From Chaetoderma sp. LZ-2023a (lineage: Eukaryota > Mollusca > Caudofoveata > Chaetodermatida > Chaetodermatidae): 64,000 nt of DNA. The translations under genes were made by a program, and so were the position numbers. The stretch spans positions 37,731,443 to 37,795,442 of the forward strand of contig CM067373.1 of NCBI GenBank assembly GCA_034401795.1. Direction: 5' to 3'. Positions 55,165 through 64,000 of this stretch are shown here, one piece after another; within the stretch, counting starts at the first letter, position 1, and each line of letters opens with the position of its first letter. The notes beneath the pieces were generated by a model. That model did not search any database. It saw only the letters and a program-made list of their open reading frames with translations, and was not told where the DNA came from.

Positions 55165-55455
55165 TTATCCGCAAGGACCTTGAACAATTCTGGATCCATC
55201 AACTACATTGTATGGACCCAATAGGCATCAATCACACAGATTGGTAACCTTTGTCTACCTTTGGTAGTAAAACATTTAATTGATTACTCGGTTACCAAGA
55301 CTTCCCACCCTTGGTCACGCTTATGATGCCATAACACCGCTTTCCGCAAGGATCTTGAACAATTCTGGATCCATCAACTACATTGTATGGACCCAATAGG
55401 CATCAATCACACAGATTGGTAACCTTTCTCTACCTTTGGTAGTAAAACATTACAT
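55165..55455 (+). repeat. two tandem Penelope-like 3' tails
   Basis: The segment CGCAAGGACCTTGAACAATT .. GGATCCATCAACTACATTGT .. ATTGGTAACCTTTGTCTACC occurs at 55170 and again at 55346 (176 bases later). The spacer CTCGGTTACCAAGACTTCCC matches the 3' end at 49000-49080 in reverse. Each unit encodes the FWIHQLHCMDPIGINHTDW end plus 3' UTR. Confidence 0.85.
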
Positions 55456-56169
55456 TTAAGAGTAGGTTAGTATATAATATTCTCGCTGTAGGGAATAAAG
55501 CTGATGCGCTTCACAGCCGTAATATGATTGCACATCATTTTCATAAAAGTATACCTACCATAAGTTGAAATCCTAATAGACTTGGAACATGAAAATTCTA
55601 TGCGAGCGTGTTGGAAAACTGTTGAAAATTTTGAAGTCAACTATTGTGAAAGTTGTTGATATTTTGAGCAGAAAAAATGTTTTGCACCTTTAAATTCTAT
55701 ATTTTTAACTGATTAGTTTATATATCTTGCTGCGAATGGGCTATAAACTTCAGTCAAACAAGTCTGTAACCGACAACTTGTGCACAATCATTATCAGCAA
55801 GTTGTCACTAAAGACCAGCAGCCGCTTTTTAAATTTAGATCATTTGAACTACAATGACTTCACTTACATGTACCACTGTGTAAGGAGGCAAGATGGTCGC
55901 GTTCTCAATGACAAAGTCATACTATGTTGAAAAGGTAACTGGAGGGTTGTCAACAAGCAAATTTGTCTGAAAGTCGTTTATACTGAATGGTCACAGTACT
56001 GTAGCTTAACATTTAGAGATGAATGCCATCAGGGCATGCTAAAAATTAAAACAGTGCCCTAATTGAACTTAGGCTACCCGCATCCTATTTCATATATAAT
56101 AAATTGGTACAGATACTTGCATTATTATAAAATATTGTATAAAGATGCTATTTATCAAGATTTCGTGAC
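55456..56169. other. intronic DNA, nothing recognised
   Basis: A 67-codon frame at 55727-55930 has no recognised domain. Confidence 0.4.
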
Positions 56170-57262
56170 CATCATTAGCTCACCTGGCCTGAAGGGCCAA
56201 GTGAGCTTATGCCGTGGCGACCATCCTTCATCCGTCCGTCCGTCATCCATCCGTCATCTGTCCACCATCCGTCCGTCAACTTTTGCTCCTCATTAACCAC
56301 TTGTCCGATTTCAAACAAATTTGGCTGAAAGTACCCTATGGTACCCTAGTCTCGAGAACTTCCATTCGAAATTTTGATTCGTAAAATCTTGGGTGGAAAT
56401 CTTAGATGTTATGAAAAATGTACAGGAAATTGTCAAATTGCTTCTTCTCCTTACCATTCAGACCGATTTCAACCAAATTTGGCTGAAAGGATATTATGGC
56501 CATAAGCTCTAGAATTTCCATTCAGAATTTTGATTCATCCATTTTTTCAGTGAGAATCTGAGATTTTATGAAAAATGTACCGGAAATTGTCAAATTGCTT
56601 CTCCTTACCATTTTGATCCATTTCAACAAAATTGGGCTGAAAGGATCATATTGTGATACGTTCTAGATTCTCCATTCGGAATTTTGTTTCGTCAAATTTT
56701 TGGGTGGAAATCTTGAATTTTATGAAAAATGTACCAGAAATTGTCTCTTTTTCCTCTTCTCGTTAGCATCTTGACCGGTTTTAGCCAAATTTGGCTGAAA
56801 GGAGCCTGTGGTGATGGTCTCTAGATCTTCCATTCAGAATTTTGATTCATCAATTTTTTTGGGTGAAATCTTAGATTTTATTAAAGATTTACTGGAAATT
56901 GTCAAATTGCTATGCCTCCTTAGCTGCTTGACATATTTCAATCAAATTTCACTAGATGGATTCTATGGTGATAGGCTCTAGAAACTCCATTCAGAATTTT
57001 GATTGATCAATTTTTTGGGTGAAAATCTACCAGAAATTGTCAAAATGTTGCTTCTCCTTAGTCACTTGACATATTTCAACCAAATTTGGCTAGAGTAACC
57101 CTACCATAGTAGACTCTAGAACTTCTATTCAGAATTTTGATTGGTCCTTTTTTTGGGTGGCCATCTTGGATTTTCCGAAAATTATCCATCATATCTATTT
57201 AAATGCAAATAGTTCAAATGCTAATGGTCCAGGTGAGCACCACAGGCCCTTGGGCCTCTTGT
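56170..57262 (+). repeat. long dispersed repeat built of 156-bp units
   Basis: The head is GCTCACCTGGCC TGAA GGCCAAGTGAGC (a hairpin) and CTTATGCCGTGGCGACC, then a CCGTC-rich run. Six units follow with TTTCAACCAAATTTGGCTGA cores near 56308, 56464, 56620, 56776, 56933 and 57072 (period about 156, last about 139). The end is GGTCCAGGTGAGCACCACAG then GGCCC TT GGGCC TCTTGTT. The ends share an inverted GCTCACCTGG / CCAGGTGAGC. There is no ORF. The class is unassigned; the short 3' hairpin may suggest a Helitron-type element. Confidence 0.8.
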
Positions 57263-57934
57263 TCTAAAATGGCATTTGTATTACACAATGATGTGAGATA
57301 AAAAATCAACAGGCTATGGATTTATAAATATTCAAGGCACTGATATTTTTCCTAAGCACGTAAAATCGGCATGCTCATGAGGGTATCTGACTGTTGAGTT
57401 CCACATGCCCTCAGTGATTTTCAACTGCATTTGCATTGGGGCACTCACTAAGTTACAGCACTGGGCCATCTAGCAATAGTGCTCTGGATATAGAATCCAT
57501 TTAACCAAAGCTTTGTTTGCAATAAACTAACATCAGCCAGGAATAGTGAGCTTTATGGATTGTGATTGAAAGCTTACATCACCAATGTTTTCAAAATTAC
57601 AAAATTAACTGATACAAGACTACTTTAAAAGAATAAATTTTCATTGTATAGTACCCCATCCATACATTGTAATGACTATAGTGCTAGCAGCTAATCTTTT
57701 CATCGACAAATTCCTGAAAAAGTAAGGTATTTACAATACAGAACTTATTCTTTTGAATATTTTGAAATTAATTTTACTGGAAGATGTCAAATTAATTTTA
57801 AAATATTCAACAGTTTTTCTGTATGGTTACCTTGGAAATGAGATATGGGGAATTCATCGGTGAAATGGTAAATGGTCAATAGTCATGTAGCCTGTTGCTG
57901 ATCATGGTAAACTTCATGTATTGTTTATTAACAG
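57263..57934 (+). other. intron 4 end, with P1 hairpin scrap
   Basis: The scrap at 57752-57812 has TTTTGAATATTTTGAAATTA and TCAAATTAATTTTAAAATATT. Nothing else. Confidence 0.5.
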
Positions 57935-57990
57935 ATGTGAAATAGAGGTCGCAGGCCAGATGAACAGGAGAGGTCAAGTCAAATATGTTG
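57935..57990 (+). CDS. TBCB: tubulin-folding cofactor B, coding exon 5 (CAP-Gly start)
   Basis: The acceptor is TTATTAACAG and the donor GTGAGT. The first base completes Arg from exon 4 and the last base opens the next codon (56 bases). It encodes CEIEVAGQMNRRGQVKYV and the first base of a Gly codon. It is the beginning of the CAP-Gly domain: the family has RCEV.....RRGTVxYVG. The GYWIGV and GKNDG signature that binds EEY tails must lie in later exons beyond 64000. Confidence 0.93.
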
Positions 57991-58119
57991 GTGAGTGCAC
58001 AGAGTTTTGTGAGTAAGTCTGCTACCACTAGACTAACTTGCACTTGGGAACCGAACTTGCCATATTATTTGACCTAGGATGTTCGCCATTCTTGGTTAAG
58101 TTTTATGCTTAATGTATGA

Positions 58120-58510
58120 TTACTGTATTCTGCAGCTGTAGTAGTAGAAACGTCCTACAGATGCAATCAATCCTTCTTCACTTTTGCCCACTTAGTTTCC
58201 TCAGGTTCATTCTTGATTTGAGTGTACCAAGTTCTGCTTTCTTGATGTCACCTCGTAGCATGTTTAGCAGATTTATGCAATAACGTTCTCTCCTGGCTTT
58301 GTATTTGAATCCTTAGCACATGGCGAAACATCTTTGCTGGGCGACTTTTACAGACAGTGGTGATGTTTTGTACAAATTTTGTATAGTGCATCAATGAAAA
58401 TTATGCTGTCTGGCCATCAGTGTCCATCGATGGTGTGTAGGTGTTTGCGGTTGCGGGCATCAAGTTTGTCTAGAGCTGCCTTTGGAGTTGCCCAGCTGTT
58501 ACAGTTATAC
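58120..58510 (-). pseudogene. LINE RT C-terminal scrap
   Basis: On the - strand: LYNCNSWATPKAALDKLDAR and NRKHLHTIDGH, a stop, WPDSIIFIDALYKIC, then after a shift SRPAKMFRHVLRIQ. This is the thumb and connection region seen in many LINEs (LYxCxxWxxxKxxxxxLxxxxRKxLRxIxGxxW, then RxxxFxHVLR). Confidence 0.6.
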
Positions 58511-58865
58511 AGCATCAAGGATTATTCAAGTTATACTTAATATCCCCTGCTACAAGTGCTAGGCCTCAAAGTAGATCTAAGATCTCTGATCTTGGGTCGG
58601 GCACTGGGTTGTAACACTTTATCTGGGTACCAAGCCAGGTATTTGGAGCGAGTGGCCAACCATAGCACTAAACAACTCATCTTTCATGACAGTTAATATT
58701 ATGAATATCCATCATAGTGCTCGCTGTGTGAGTTCCCGCGAGGCATGTGCAGCATCGCCCCCCCCCCCCCCCCCCCCCAGCCTCGAAGGGGTCCACCCAA
58801 GCTACTGGTGGTAAAGTTTGTAGACCTTGGAGAAAAGGGAAGAAGGTTGTCCAACCTAAAGTACA

Positions 58866-59904
58866 AGTAAGCAAACTGCTGACTATCATGAAATGGAATG
58901 CTGAAGGAGTTTCTAACAAGAAAACGGAGCTTAGCCAAATTCTCAAGGAGAAAGGCGTGGATGTCGCGTGTATCCAAGAAACTCATCTAAATGCCAACAG
59001 AAGATTCTGTATAAGAGGATTTCATTGCTTCAGATCTGACAGGGATGGAAGACATAAAGGAGGAGTCATAACCCTGGTCCGAAATAACCTAAATGCCATT
59101 GAAGTTCAGAGACATGGACGGACCTGAAATTTTCACAATCAAGATAATTCCAGAGAAACATCCTATCACTGTTGTGTCAACTATTACTGCTCTAATAATC
59201 AACCAATGAATCTCAGAAAAATCCCAGTTTACCCAGATTCAACTATCGTTGCTGGTGACCTCAACAGTCATTCTCAGTTATGGGGCTATCATTCTACTGA
59301 TAGGAGGGGTGAGGACATTGAAAATCGGATGGATGAGCCGAAGCTGATTCTCTTGAATAAGGCAGATGACCCCCCTGCATTCTACTCAAGGCGATGGCAT
59401 ACCTCAAGTTCTCCTGATCTAGCATTTTCGACAGAAAATCGACATCAGGAATCTTTGCGTATTGTAGGGGAACAGCTTGGAGGCAGTGATCACCGCCCTG
59501 TTTTCATTACCATTAACATGGATGTTGAGATTGACATGAATCAGACTCCTCGATGGAACTATAAGAAAGCAGACTGGGACAGATATCAGAAAGAGAGTGA
59601 CAGATTGGTAAAAGACATTGATGTCAAAAACCAAAATATCAATAAAGTTGTTAAAGAGCTTAACTTTGCTTTACTCCGTGCTGCTGGCAAATGCATTCCT
59701 TGGGGATCCAGGAAAAATTACAGACCTTACTGGAGTACGTCTCTGCAAAAGTTACACGAAGAAATGTCCAACGCAAGGGAAATTGCAGAGAATGTTCCAA
59801 CAGAAGCCAACCATGTGAGACTCCAACAATCCAAGGCAAAATATCTGAAAGCCAAAAAATCAGAGCCACCAGAGAATGGTGGAGAGAAAAAATGTCAAGC
59901 TTAA
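58866..59904 (+). pseudogene. LINE AP-type endonuclease, frameshifted
   Basis: The enzyme nicks target DNA for target-primed reverse transcription. Conserved motifs are ILTIMKWNAEGVSNKK-type (Asn), VACIQETHLN (Glu), KGGVITLVRN, then after shifts around 59125-59205 STIVAGDLNSHSQLWG (Asp, Asn), SSPDLAFS and GGSDHRPVFIT (the terminal SDH). A region linking to RT follows with WRNYKKADWDRYQ-like residues. There are breaks near 59125-59205 and 59905-60035; otherwise it is well kept. Confidence 0.85.
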
Positions 59905-60037
59905 ATCTTGAAAAAGATACGAACAAACTCTGGAGGCTTGTGAAGCAGCTTAATGATGAAAACACCAGAGTAACATAACTCTTGAAGAGGATTGTGAAAT
60001 TAAAACAGGAGAGGCTGCTGCTGAACACTTTGCTTGT

Positions 60038-62770
60038 ATGTTTCAGAAAGTAAGCAATCTAGATGTGCCAGTGAGTTGTAAAAAAGCTGTAATGAAGTCT
60101 GCAAAGTGGAACGGAGACACACAAATACATGCCGCGGGAATAGATGAGCTTCTGACCATCAGCAAGTTGGAGAAAAGCTTGAAAGTTCTGAAAAACAGGG
60201 AGTCTCCTGGACCAGATGGAATAACCAATGAGATGTTGTGGAATCTGGGTACTATTGGAAAGCACAAGCTTTTGGAGATTTTTAAGCACAGTTGGTACAC
60301 AGGAGAAGTTTCTCAGTCTTGGAGAGAGGCCAATATGATCCCTGTACTGAAAAAAGGCAAGAATAAATCCAAAGCGGCAAGTTATCGACCGATCAGTCTG
60401 ACTAGTTGCACTGTCAAAGCCATGGAAAGAATCCTCAACCAGAGACTTCTTCGACATCTTGAAAGCAACAATCTCTTAGCGGATGAACAAAATGGCTTCA
60501 GAAAGTGTAGATCTACTGAGGATCAAACAGCGTATCTGACACAGTCTGTTGAGGAGGCATTCCAACAGAAAAAGCATACCATCACTTAGGCTTGCGCGAT
60601 TGTTCGATTTATTCGTGAAGTTCGATTTATTTTTAAAATCGCGATTTTTACGATGTAATTGAGGAAAAATCGGAAAATCGTCAAAAATTTCATGTTTTAA
60701 AAAAATCTGAAGTGTACTTTTCCGTCGCATTTTATCAGTACATGAGTACAATTATAATCGATTCACGCCTGTGTTCATTGTGTTTATATCCCGCCGTGCC
60801 GAATAATTACTAATAACACCACAAAGCGTTACAATAAACAAGCTAACAATAGCGAGGTAACTGAGAAAACCAGCTAGTTACTCCGTCGAATCGCCAAATA
60901 ATTTTCTTTCTTTCGCTGCAGACCCGGAGTCTGTTGTGAAATGCCAAGTATATACTTAGTTGCAGAGTGTTAGGCAATCAGTGAACATAATTCTTTTTAA
61001 TTCTAGGGTTAGCAATTTCAGGCGGTGTAATAATTTTTCCTTTTTGATTCGGAAGTCATGTCAAATTAAAGAAAATAAGGCAACAGCATTCCAGGTTGTT
61101 TGATTTTGAACTGTGCGTTCTGTTGATTACTCTTAAAAATAAATCGTACATTCTGAAAGCAACTATAAACTGCTCTATAGGACGAGTTTACGCTGTTACA
61201 CTCGTACCTACTCAAAGCTCCCGTCCTATGTATGTGGATTGCCCAGTATCTCCCCGGGTACTAATATTAATGTCTTTGCGTTACTCCGATAATGACCTAA
61301 ACTCGTCCTACAAAGGGAGGCTATAAGCCGAAGCTGATACATCATGTAATTTATATTTTTTTCTCGGCGACATTTTATCTCAAATTTTGATGAAATAAAT
61401 AATGTTTATTAAACTATACGCAATATTTAGGTGGTTCCAATTAATAATTTCACTCCCCCATGATGGATATAAGGTATACATTAAGCATAGACGTACGATG
61501 GTAAGAATTCGGTGCATGAAAATGTGTTCTAATTTCGTCCTATTTTTGTATCATTTATTTCAACTTTTTCTAGAAACAAGTCACGTTACCCGGGTTTATA
61601 CCTTTGGGAATTTGGCCCTACGATTTAATCGAAAATTGCGATTTCTTTTATAAAATCGATCGCGATGTTTCAAAGCAAAAATCGCGCAAGCCTACCATCA
61701 CTGTGTGGGTTGATCTGCAGAAGGCATTTGATAAAGTATGGAAGCATGGACTCCTCCCAAAGCTCAGGACCAGTGATATTTCTGGAAAAATGTGCAGCTG
61801 GGTATGCCAGTATCTCCACAACCGAAAGGCATCAGTACAGCTGAATGGGACGAGCAGCAAGAATGTCCTGCTACGACATGGTGTACCTCAGGGTGTGGTA
61901 GTCTCTCCCACCCTCTTCACAATATTCATCAATGACCTGGTGAAGAACCTTCCAATGGGAGTCCGAGCTGCATTGTATGCTGACGATCTTGTGATGTGGA
62001 GCAGCGAGGAGTATGTGTCAACAGCCAATTACTGCATGCAACTCGCAATTGATCACCTCAATTCTTGGGTTACAAGATGGTTTGTCCAGATCAACAAAGA
62101 GAAGACAGTCGCAACTCTATTCACACTATTCACTAAAAAGGAACACAAGACAAGTCTGAAATTTGGTGACTCAGTTCTGCACTTTGAGGATGAAGTAACT
62201 TATCTTGGTCTGATATTTGACAAAAGACTAACCTGGAAGGCGCAAATCAGAAAAGCTGAAGGTATAGCCAAGCGAAGACTGGCAGTTATGCGGAAGCTCT
62301 CTGGAACAAAATGGGGAGCTAACATGAAAATTCTGAAACAGGTTTACTCTGGATCAGTTAGGCCAATCATCGAATACGGCTCATCATCATGGATGACAGC
62401 TGCTACAAGCACCCTTAAGACATTGGATAAGGTACAAAATCAGGCTCTTCATATCATAACAGGGTCTATGAAGACCACTCCAATAGCAGCGATGGAAGAA
62501 CTTAGCAATATCCAGCCACTCCAGCAGAGACGAGAAATCAAGGCCAAGATTCAATACGAGAAATTCAAATTGATGCCTCACCATCCCATGCATATGCTGA
62601 CTCACCAAATGTCTAGAGGAAGGCTCAAAAGGAATAACTTCTTATTAATTTCAAAGAAAATTGAAAGAAACAGAGAGTCGGACATCTTCCCCAGATGTAG
62701 AAACATAACTGCTATCTCTGAGAGTGAACTGTGGAAAGCTTCTGAAATAGAAAACACAATTTCAATCTAG
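60038..62770 (+). pseudogene. LINE reverse transcriptase, split by a hAT-type insertion
   Basis: The 5' part has RESPGPDGITNEML, WREANMIPVLKKGKNKSKA, SYRPISLTSCTVKAMERIL and DEQNGFRKCRSTEDQ. It stops at 60587 where the inserted element begins. The 3' part resumes after the second target copy with motif A VWVDLQKAFDKVW, motif B RHGVPQGVVVSPTLFTIFIN, motif C ALYADDLVMW, then VTYLGLIFDKRLTW and PIIEYGSSSWMTA, ending at 62770. Element plus one target copy is 1116 bases, a multiple of three, and the reading frame is the same on both sides. Confidence 0.9.
60579..61702. mobile_element. hAT-type non-autonomous element with 8-bp target duplication
   Basis: CCATCACT occurs at 60579-60586 and 61695-61702. 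Between them is a 1108-bp element with exact 15-bp inverted ends, TAGGCTTGCGCGATT and AATCGCGCAAGCCTA, followed inside by ATTTTTAAAATCGCG-type repeats. The 8-bp duplication and TAGGC/TAGGG-type ends fit hAT. No transposase is seen, so it would need help. The hAT call is inference. Confidence 0.85.
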
Positions 62771-62809
62771 CCCTCGATTCCAGGGTTTGAAAGCAAGGGA
62801 GATCAAGCA

Positions 62810-63637
62810 GTGGTGACAAACAAAGTTCTTGCATTGAGTCATATTGCAGAAAACTACCCTGAGGAAGAGTGGATACATGTTTATACAGATGGATCAGCTA
62901 TCCAGGCTGTCAAGAATGGAGGGGCAGGTGCTCACATTCAGTTTCCATGTGGAGATATAACAGACTCATGCTTGCCAACAGGGAAGTACTGTAGCAATTA
63001 CACTGCAGAAATCCAGGCACTGATCTTAGCTAGCCAAATGCTGATACAACGAAAAACCAGAAATGAAAATATTGTCTTCCTGACAGACTCCCTCTCAGCG
63101 CTCCAGGCGCTGGAGAGTGGAAAGGAAAGTACAGATTTAATTCATGAAGATCTTACGCAACTAGCTAAGGAGAACAATGTCAACTTACAGTGGATCCCCT
63201 CGCATTGTGGCATATTAGGAAATGACAAAGCTGATCAACTGGCTAAGGAAGGGTCAAGTAAAGAACAATTCAACCGTGAGGTTGACTTTGAAGAACTGAA
63301 GCATATCATTAAAGCCACAAGAACCACCAGCAGGCAGCATAATGATGCAATACACAGCCTCAGTAGGGAGGATCAGACATGTATCTTCAGATTGAGGACT
63401 GGTCACAATCGTCTCAATGCACATCTTCACGATCTCAAGATTACAGATTCTGCACTTTGCGAGTGTCAGCAGGCAGAAGAAACAGCAGAACATCTCTTGC
63501 AGCACTGCCAGCGATATGAACAGGCTAGGAGAAGCTTCTGGCCTATTGAAGTATCTTTTGAAGAGAAGATCAGAGGAGACAGAGACAGTTTGATGAGCAC
63601 TTCAGCTTTCATGCACCAAATAAGGAAAACAGTCTAA
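62810..63637 (+). CDS. LINE RNase H domain and C-terminal finger
   Basis: 275 codons, open. It would remove RNA from the RNA/DNA hybrid. The four acid positions are HVYTDGSAIQ (Asp), NYTAEIQALILA (Glu), IVFLTDSLSALQALESG (Asp) and PSHCGILGNDKADQLAKEGS (Asp, with HCG). After it come FRLRTGHNRLNAHLHDL and CECQQAEETAEHLLQHC, a CxC..H...C pattern found at the end of I-type LINEs. The ATG at 62810 is not a true start. The upstream stop at 62768 separates it from RT, and the frame differs, so in the intact element it would be one polyprotein. Confidence 0.88.
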   Translation: MVTNKVLALSHIAENYPEEEWIHVYTDGSAIQAVKNGGAGAHIQFPCGDITDSCLPTGKYCSNYTAEIQALILASQMLIQRKTRNENIVFLTDSLSALQALESGKESTDLIHEDLTQLAKENNVNLQWIPSHCGILGNDKADQLAKEGSSKEQFNREVDFEELKHIIKATRTTSRQHNDAIHSLSREDQTCIFRLRTGHNRLNAHLHDLKITDSALCECQQAEETAEHLLQHCQRYEQARRSFWPIEVSFEEKIRGDRDSLMSTSAFMHQIRKTV

Positions 63638-63678
63638 GATTGCTGTCATGAGAAAGATGAACGCAAGAAGAAGAAGAT

Positions 63679-64000
63679 ACTTAACATCAAGTTAGGCTTA
63701 ACTCAAAGTTTTAGGTCACCTTTCACAAAGTGCCAAATGAGCTTATGCCATGATGACTGACTGTCCACCTACCTTTGCTATAAATAGTGCAACAGGCTAT
63801 GCATGTACTTTTTGACTTAGACAGCTTTGTTAGAAATGTAAGAAATGTTACAGACTGACCGACCAACATACTTATGCCAAGTGTGAGTCATAACTAAAAG
63901 GCAGCCTAAGGCAGCAAACAGCTTCCAGTCAAATTAGTTCCAAAATATCCAACATCTTACTTTCATGACTAGTGTAAAATTGCTCCGCTGTATTTGACTG
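63679..64000. other. intron 5 with repeat scraps
   Basis: TCACCTTTCACAAAGTGCCA and ATGAGCTTATGCCATGATGA (63717-63755) resemble the head of the 56170 repeat. A P1 right arm (CAGTCAAATTAGTTCCAAAA) is at 63926. No gene. Confidence 0.5.

Larger units (their letters stand above)
58740..63678 (+). mobile_element. I-group-like LINE with endonuclease, RT and RNase H
   Basis: It starts near a C-run (58758-58779). The order is AP endonuclease (58866-59530), RT (60038-60586 and 61703-62770) and RNase H (62810-63637), then AAGAAGAAGAAG before 63678. An RNase H after RT with a C-terminal CxC...H...C finger is the layout of the I supergroup (for example Nimb). It lies sense in TBCB intron 5. An unrelated 1.1-kb element interrupts RT. 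No ORF1 is seen. Confidence 0.85.

Noticed and set aside
58747-58800. Pro-rich N-terminus of the LINE ORF
   Set aside because: The run of Pro comes from a C homopolymer, probably a variable-length tract; the true ORF start is not known.

Overview
The window is eukaryotic DNA, most likely from a marine invertebrate (my best guess is a mollusc, from the style of its dispersed repeats; this is inference, not proof). It is AT-rich and full of repeats. The only host gene I can support is the tubulin-folding cofactor B gene (TBCB) on the + strand. Five coding exons (8667-8786, 24214-24357, 26177-26270, 47241-47376, 57935-57990) join in phase with GT/AG introns. They encode the ubiquitin-like domain, the linker and the start of the CAP-Gly domain, about 183 codons. 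The rest of the gene lies beyond base 64000. Its introns are about 15.4, 1.8, 21.0 and 10.6 kb, plus an open fifth intron of more than 6 kb, and almost everything else in the window sits inside them.

Layout. 1-8666: upstream of TBCB, with a truncated gag-like retroelement ORF at the left edge (- strand), an LTR-like repeat, an array of hairpin repeats and a (GT)n tract. Intron 1: a 1.65-kb Tc1/mariner transposon in a (TA)n tract, foldback repeats, DIRS-like retrotransposon copy A (13636-20693), a tRNA-like SINE and a CR1/Jockey-type LINE. Intron 2: foldback repeats and a LINE scrap. Intron 3: a tandem repeat of about 145 bp, DIRS copy B (27369-34395, with an intact tyrosine recombinase ORF), many hairpin repeats, a (ACGC)n tract, a short minisatellite, four or five LINE 3'-end scraps and a second LTR-like repeat. 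Intron 4: two short-word arrays (GTGTAGCC and GTGTAACCG), a two-C2H2-finger ORF, two Penelope-like element fragments with GIY-YIG domains, DIRS copy C (51258-54830, - strand) inserted into one of them, and an element built of 156-bp repeats. Intron 5: a LINE with endonuclease, RT and RNase H, interrupted by a 1.1-kb hAT-type element with a perfect 8-bp target duplication.

The most interesting system is the DIRS-like family. It has gag with a Cys-rich finger and Lys-rich tail, RT/RNase H with YIDD, and an overlapping tyrosine recombinase. Its inverted terminal repeats have outer ends that are both copied head to head in an internal complementary region. Copy C sits exactly in the last tryptophan codon of a Penelope-type ORF, and the empty site can be read directly: no target duplication and a shared TG. 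The second notable pattern is two families of foldback repeats with about a dozen copies each. Their hairpin arms differ between copies but stay paired within each copy. One of these families looks like a TTAA-flanked piggyBac-type MITE.
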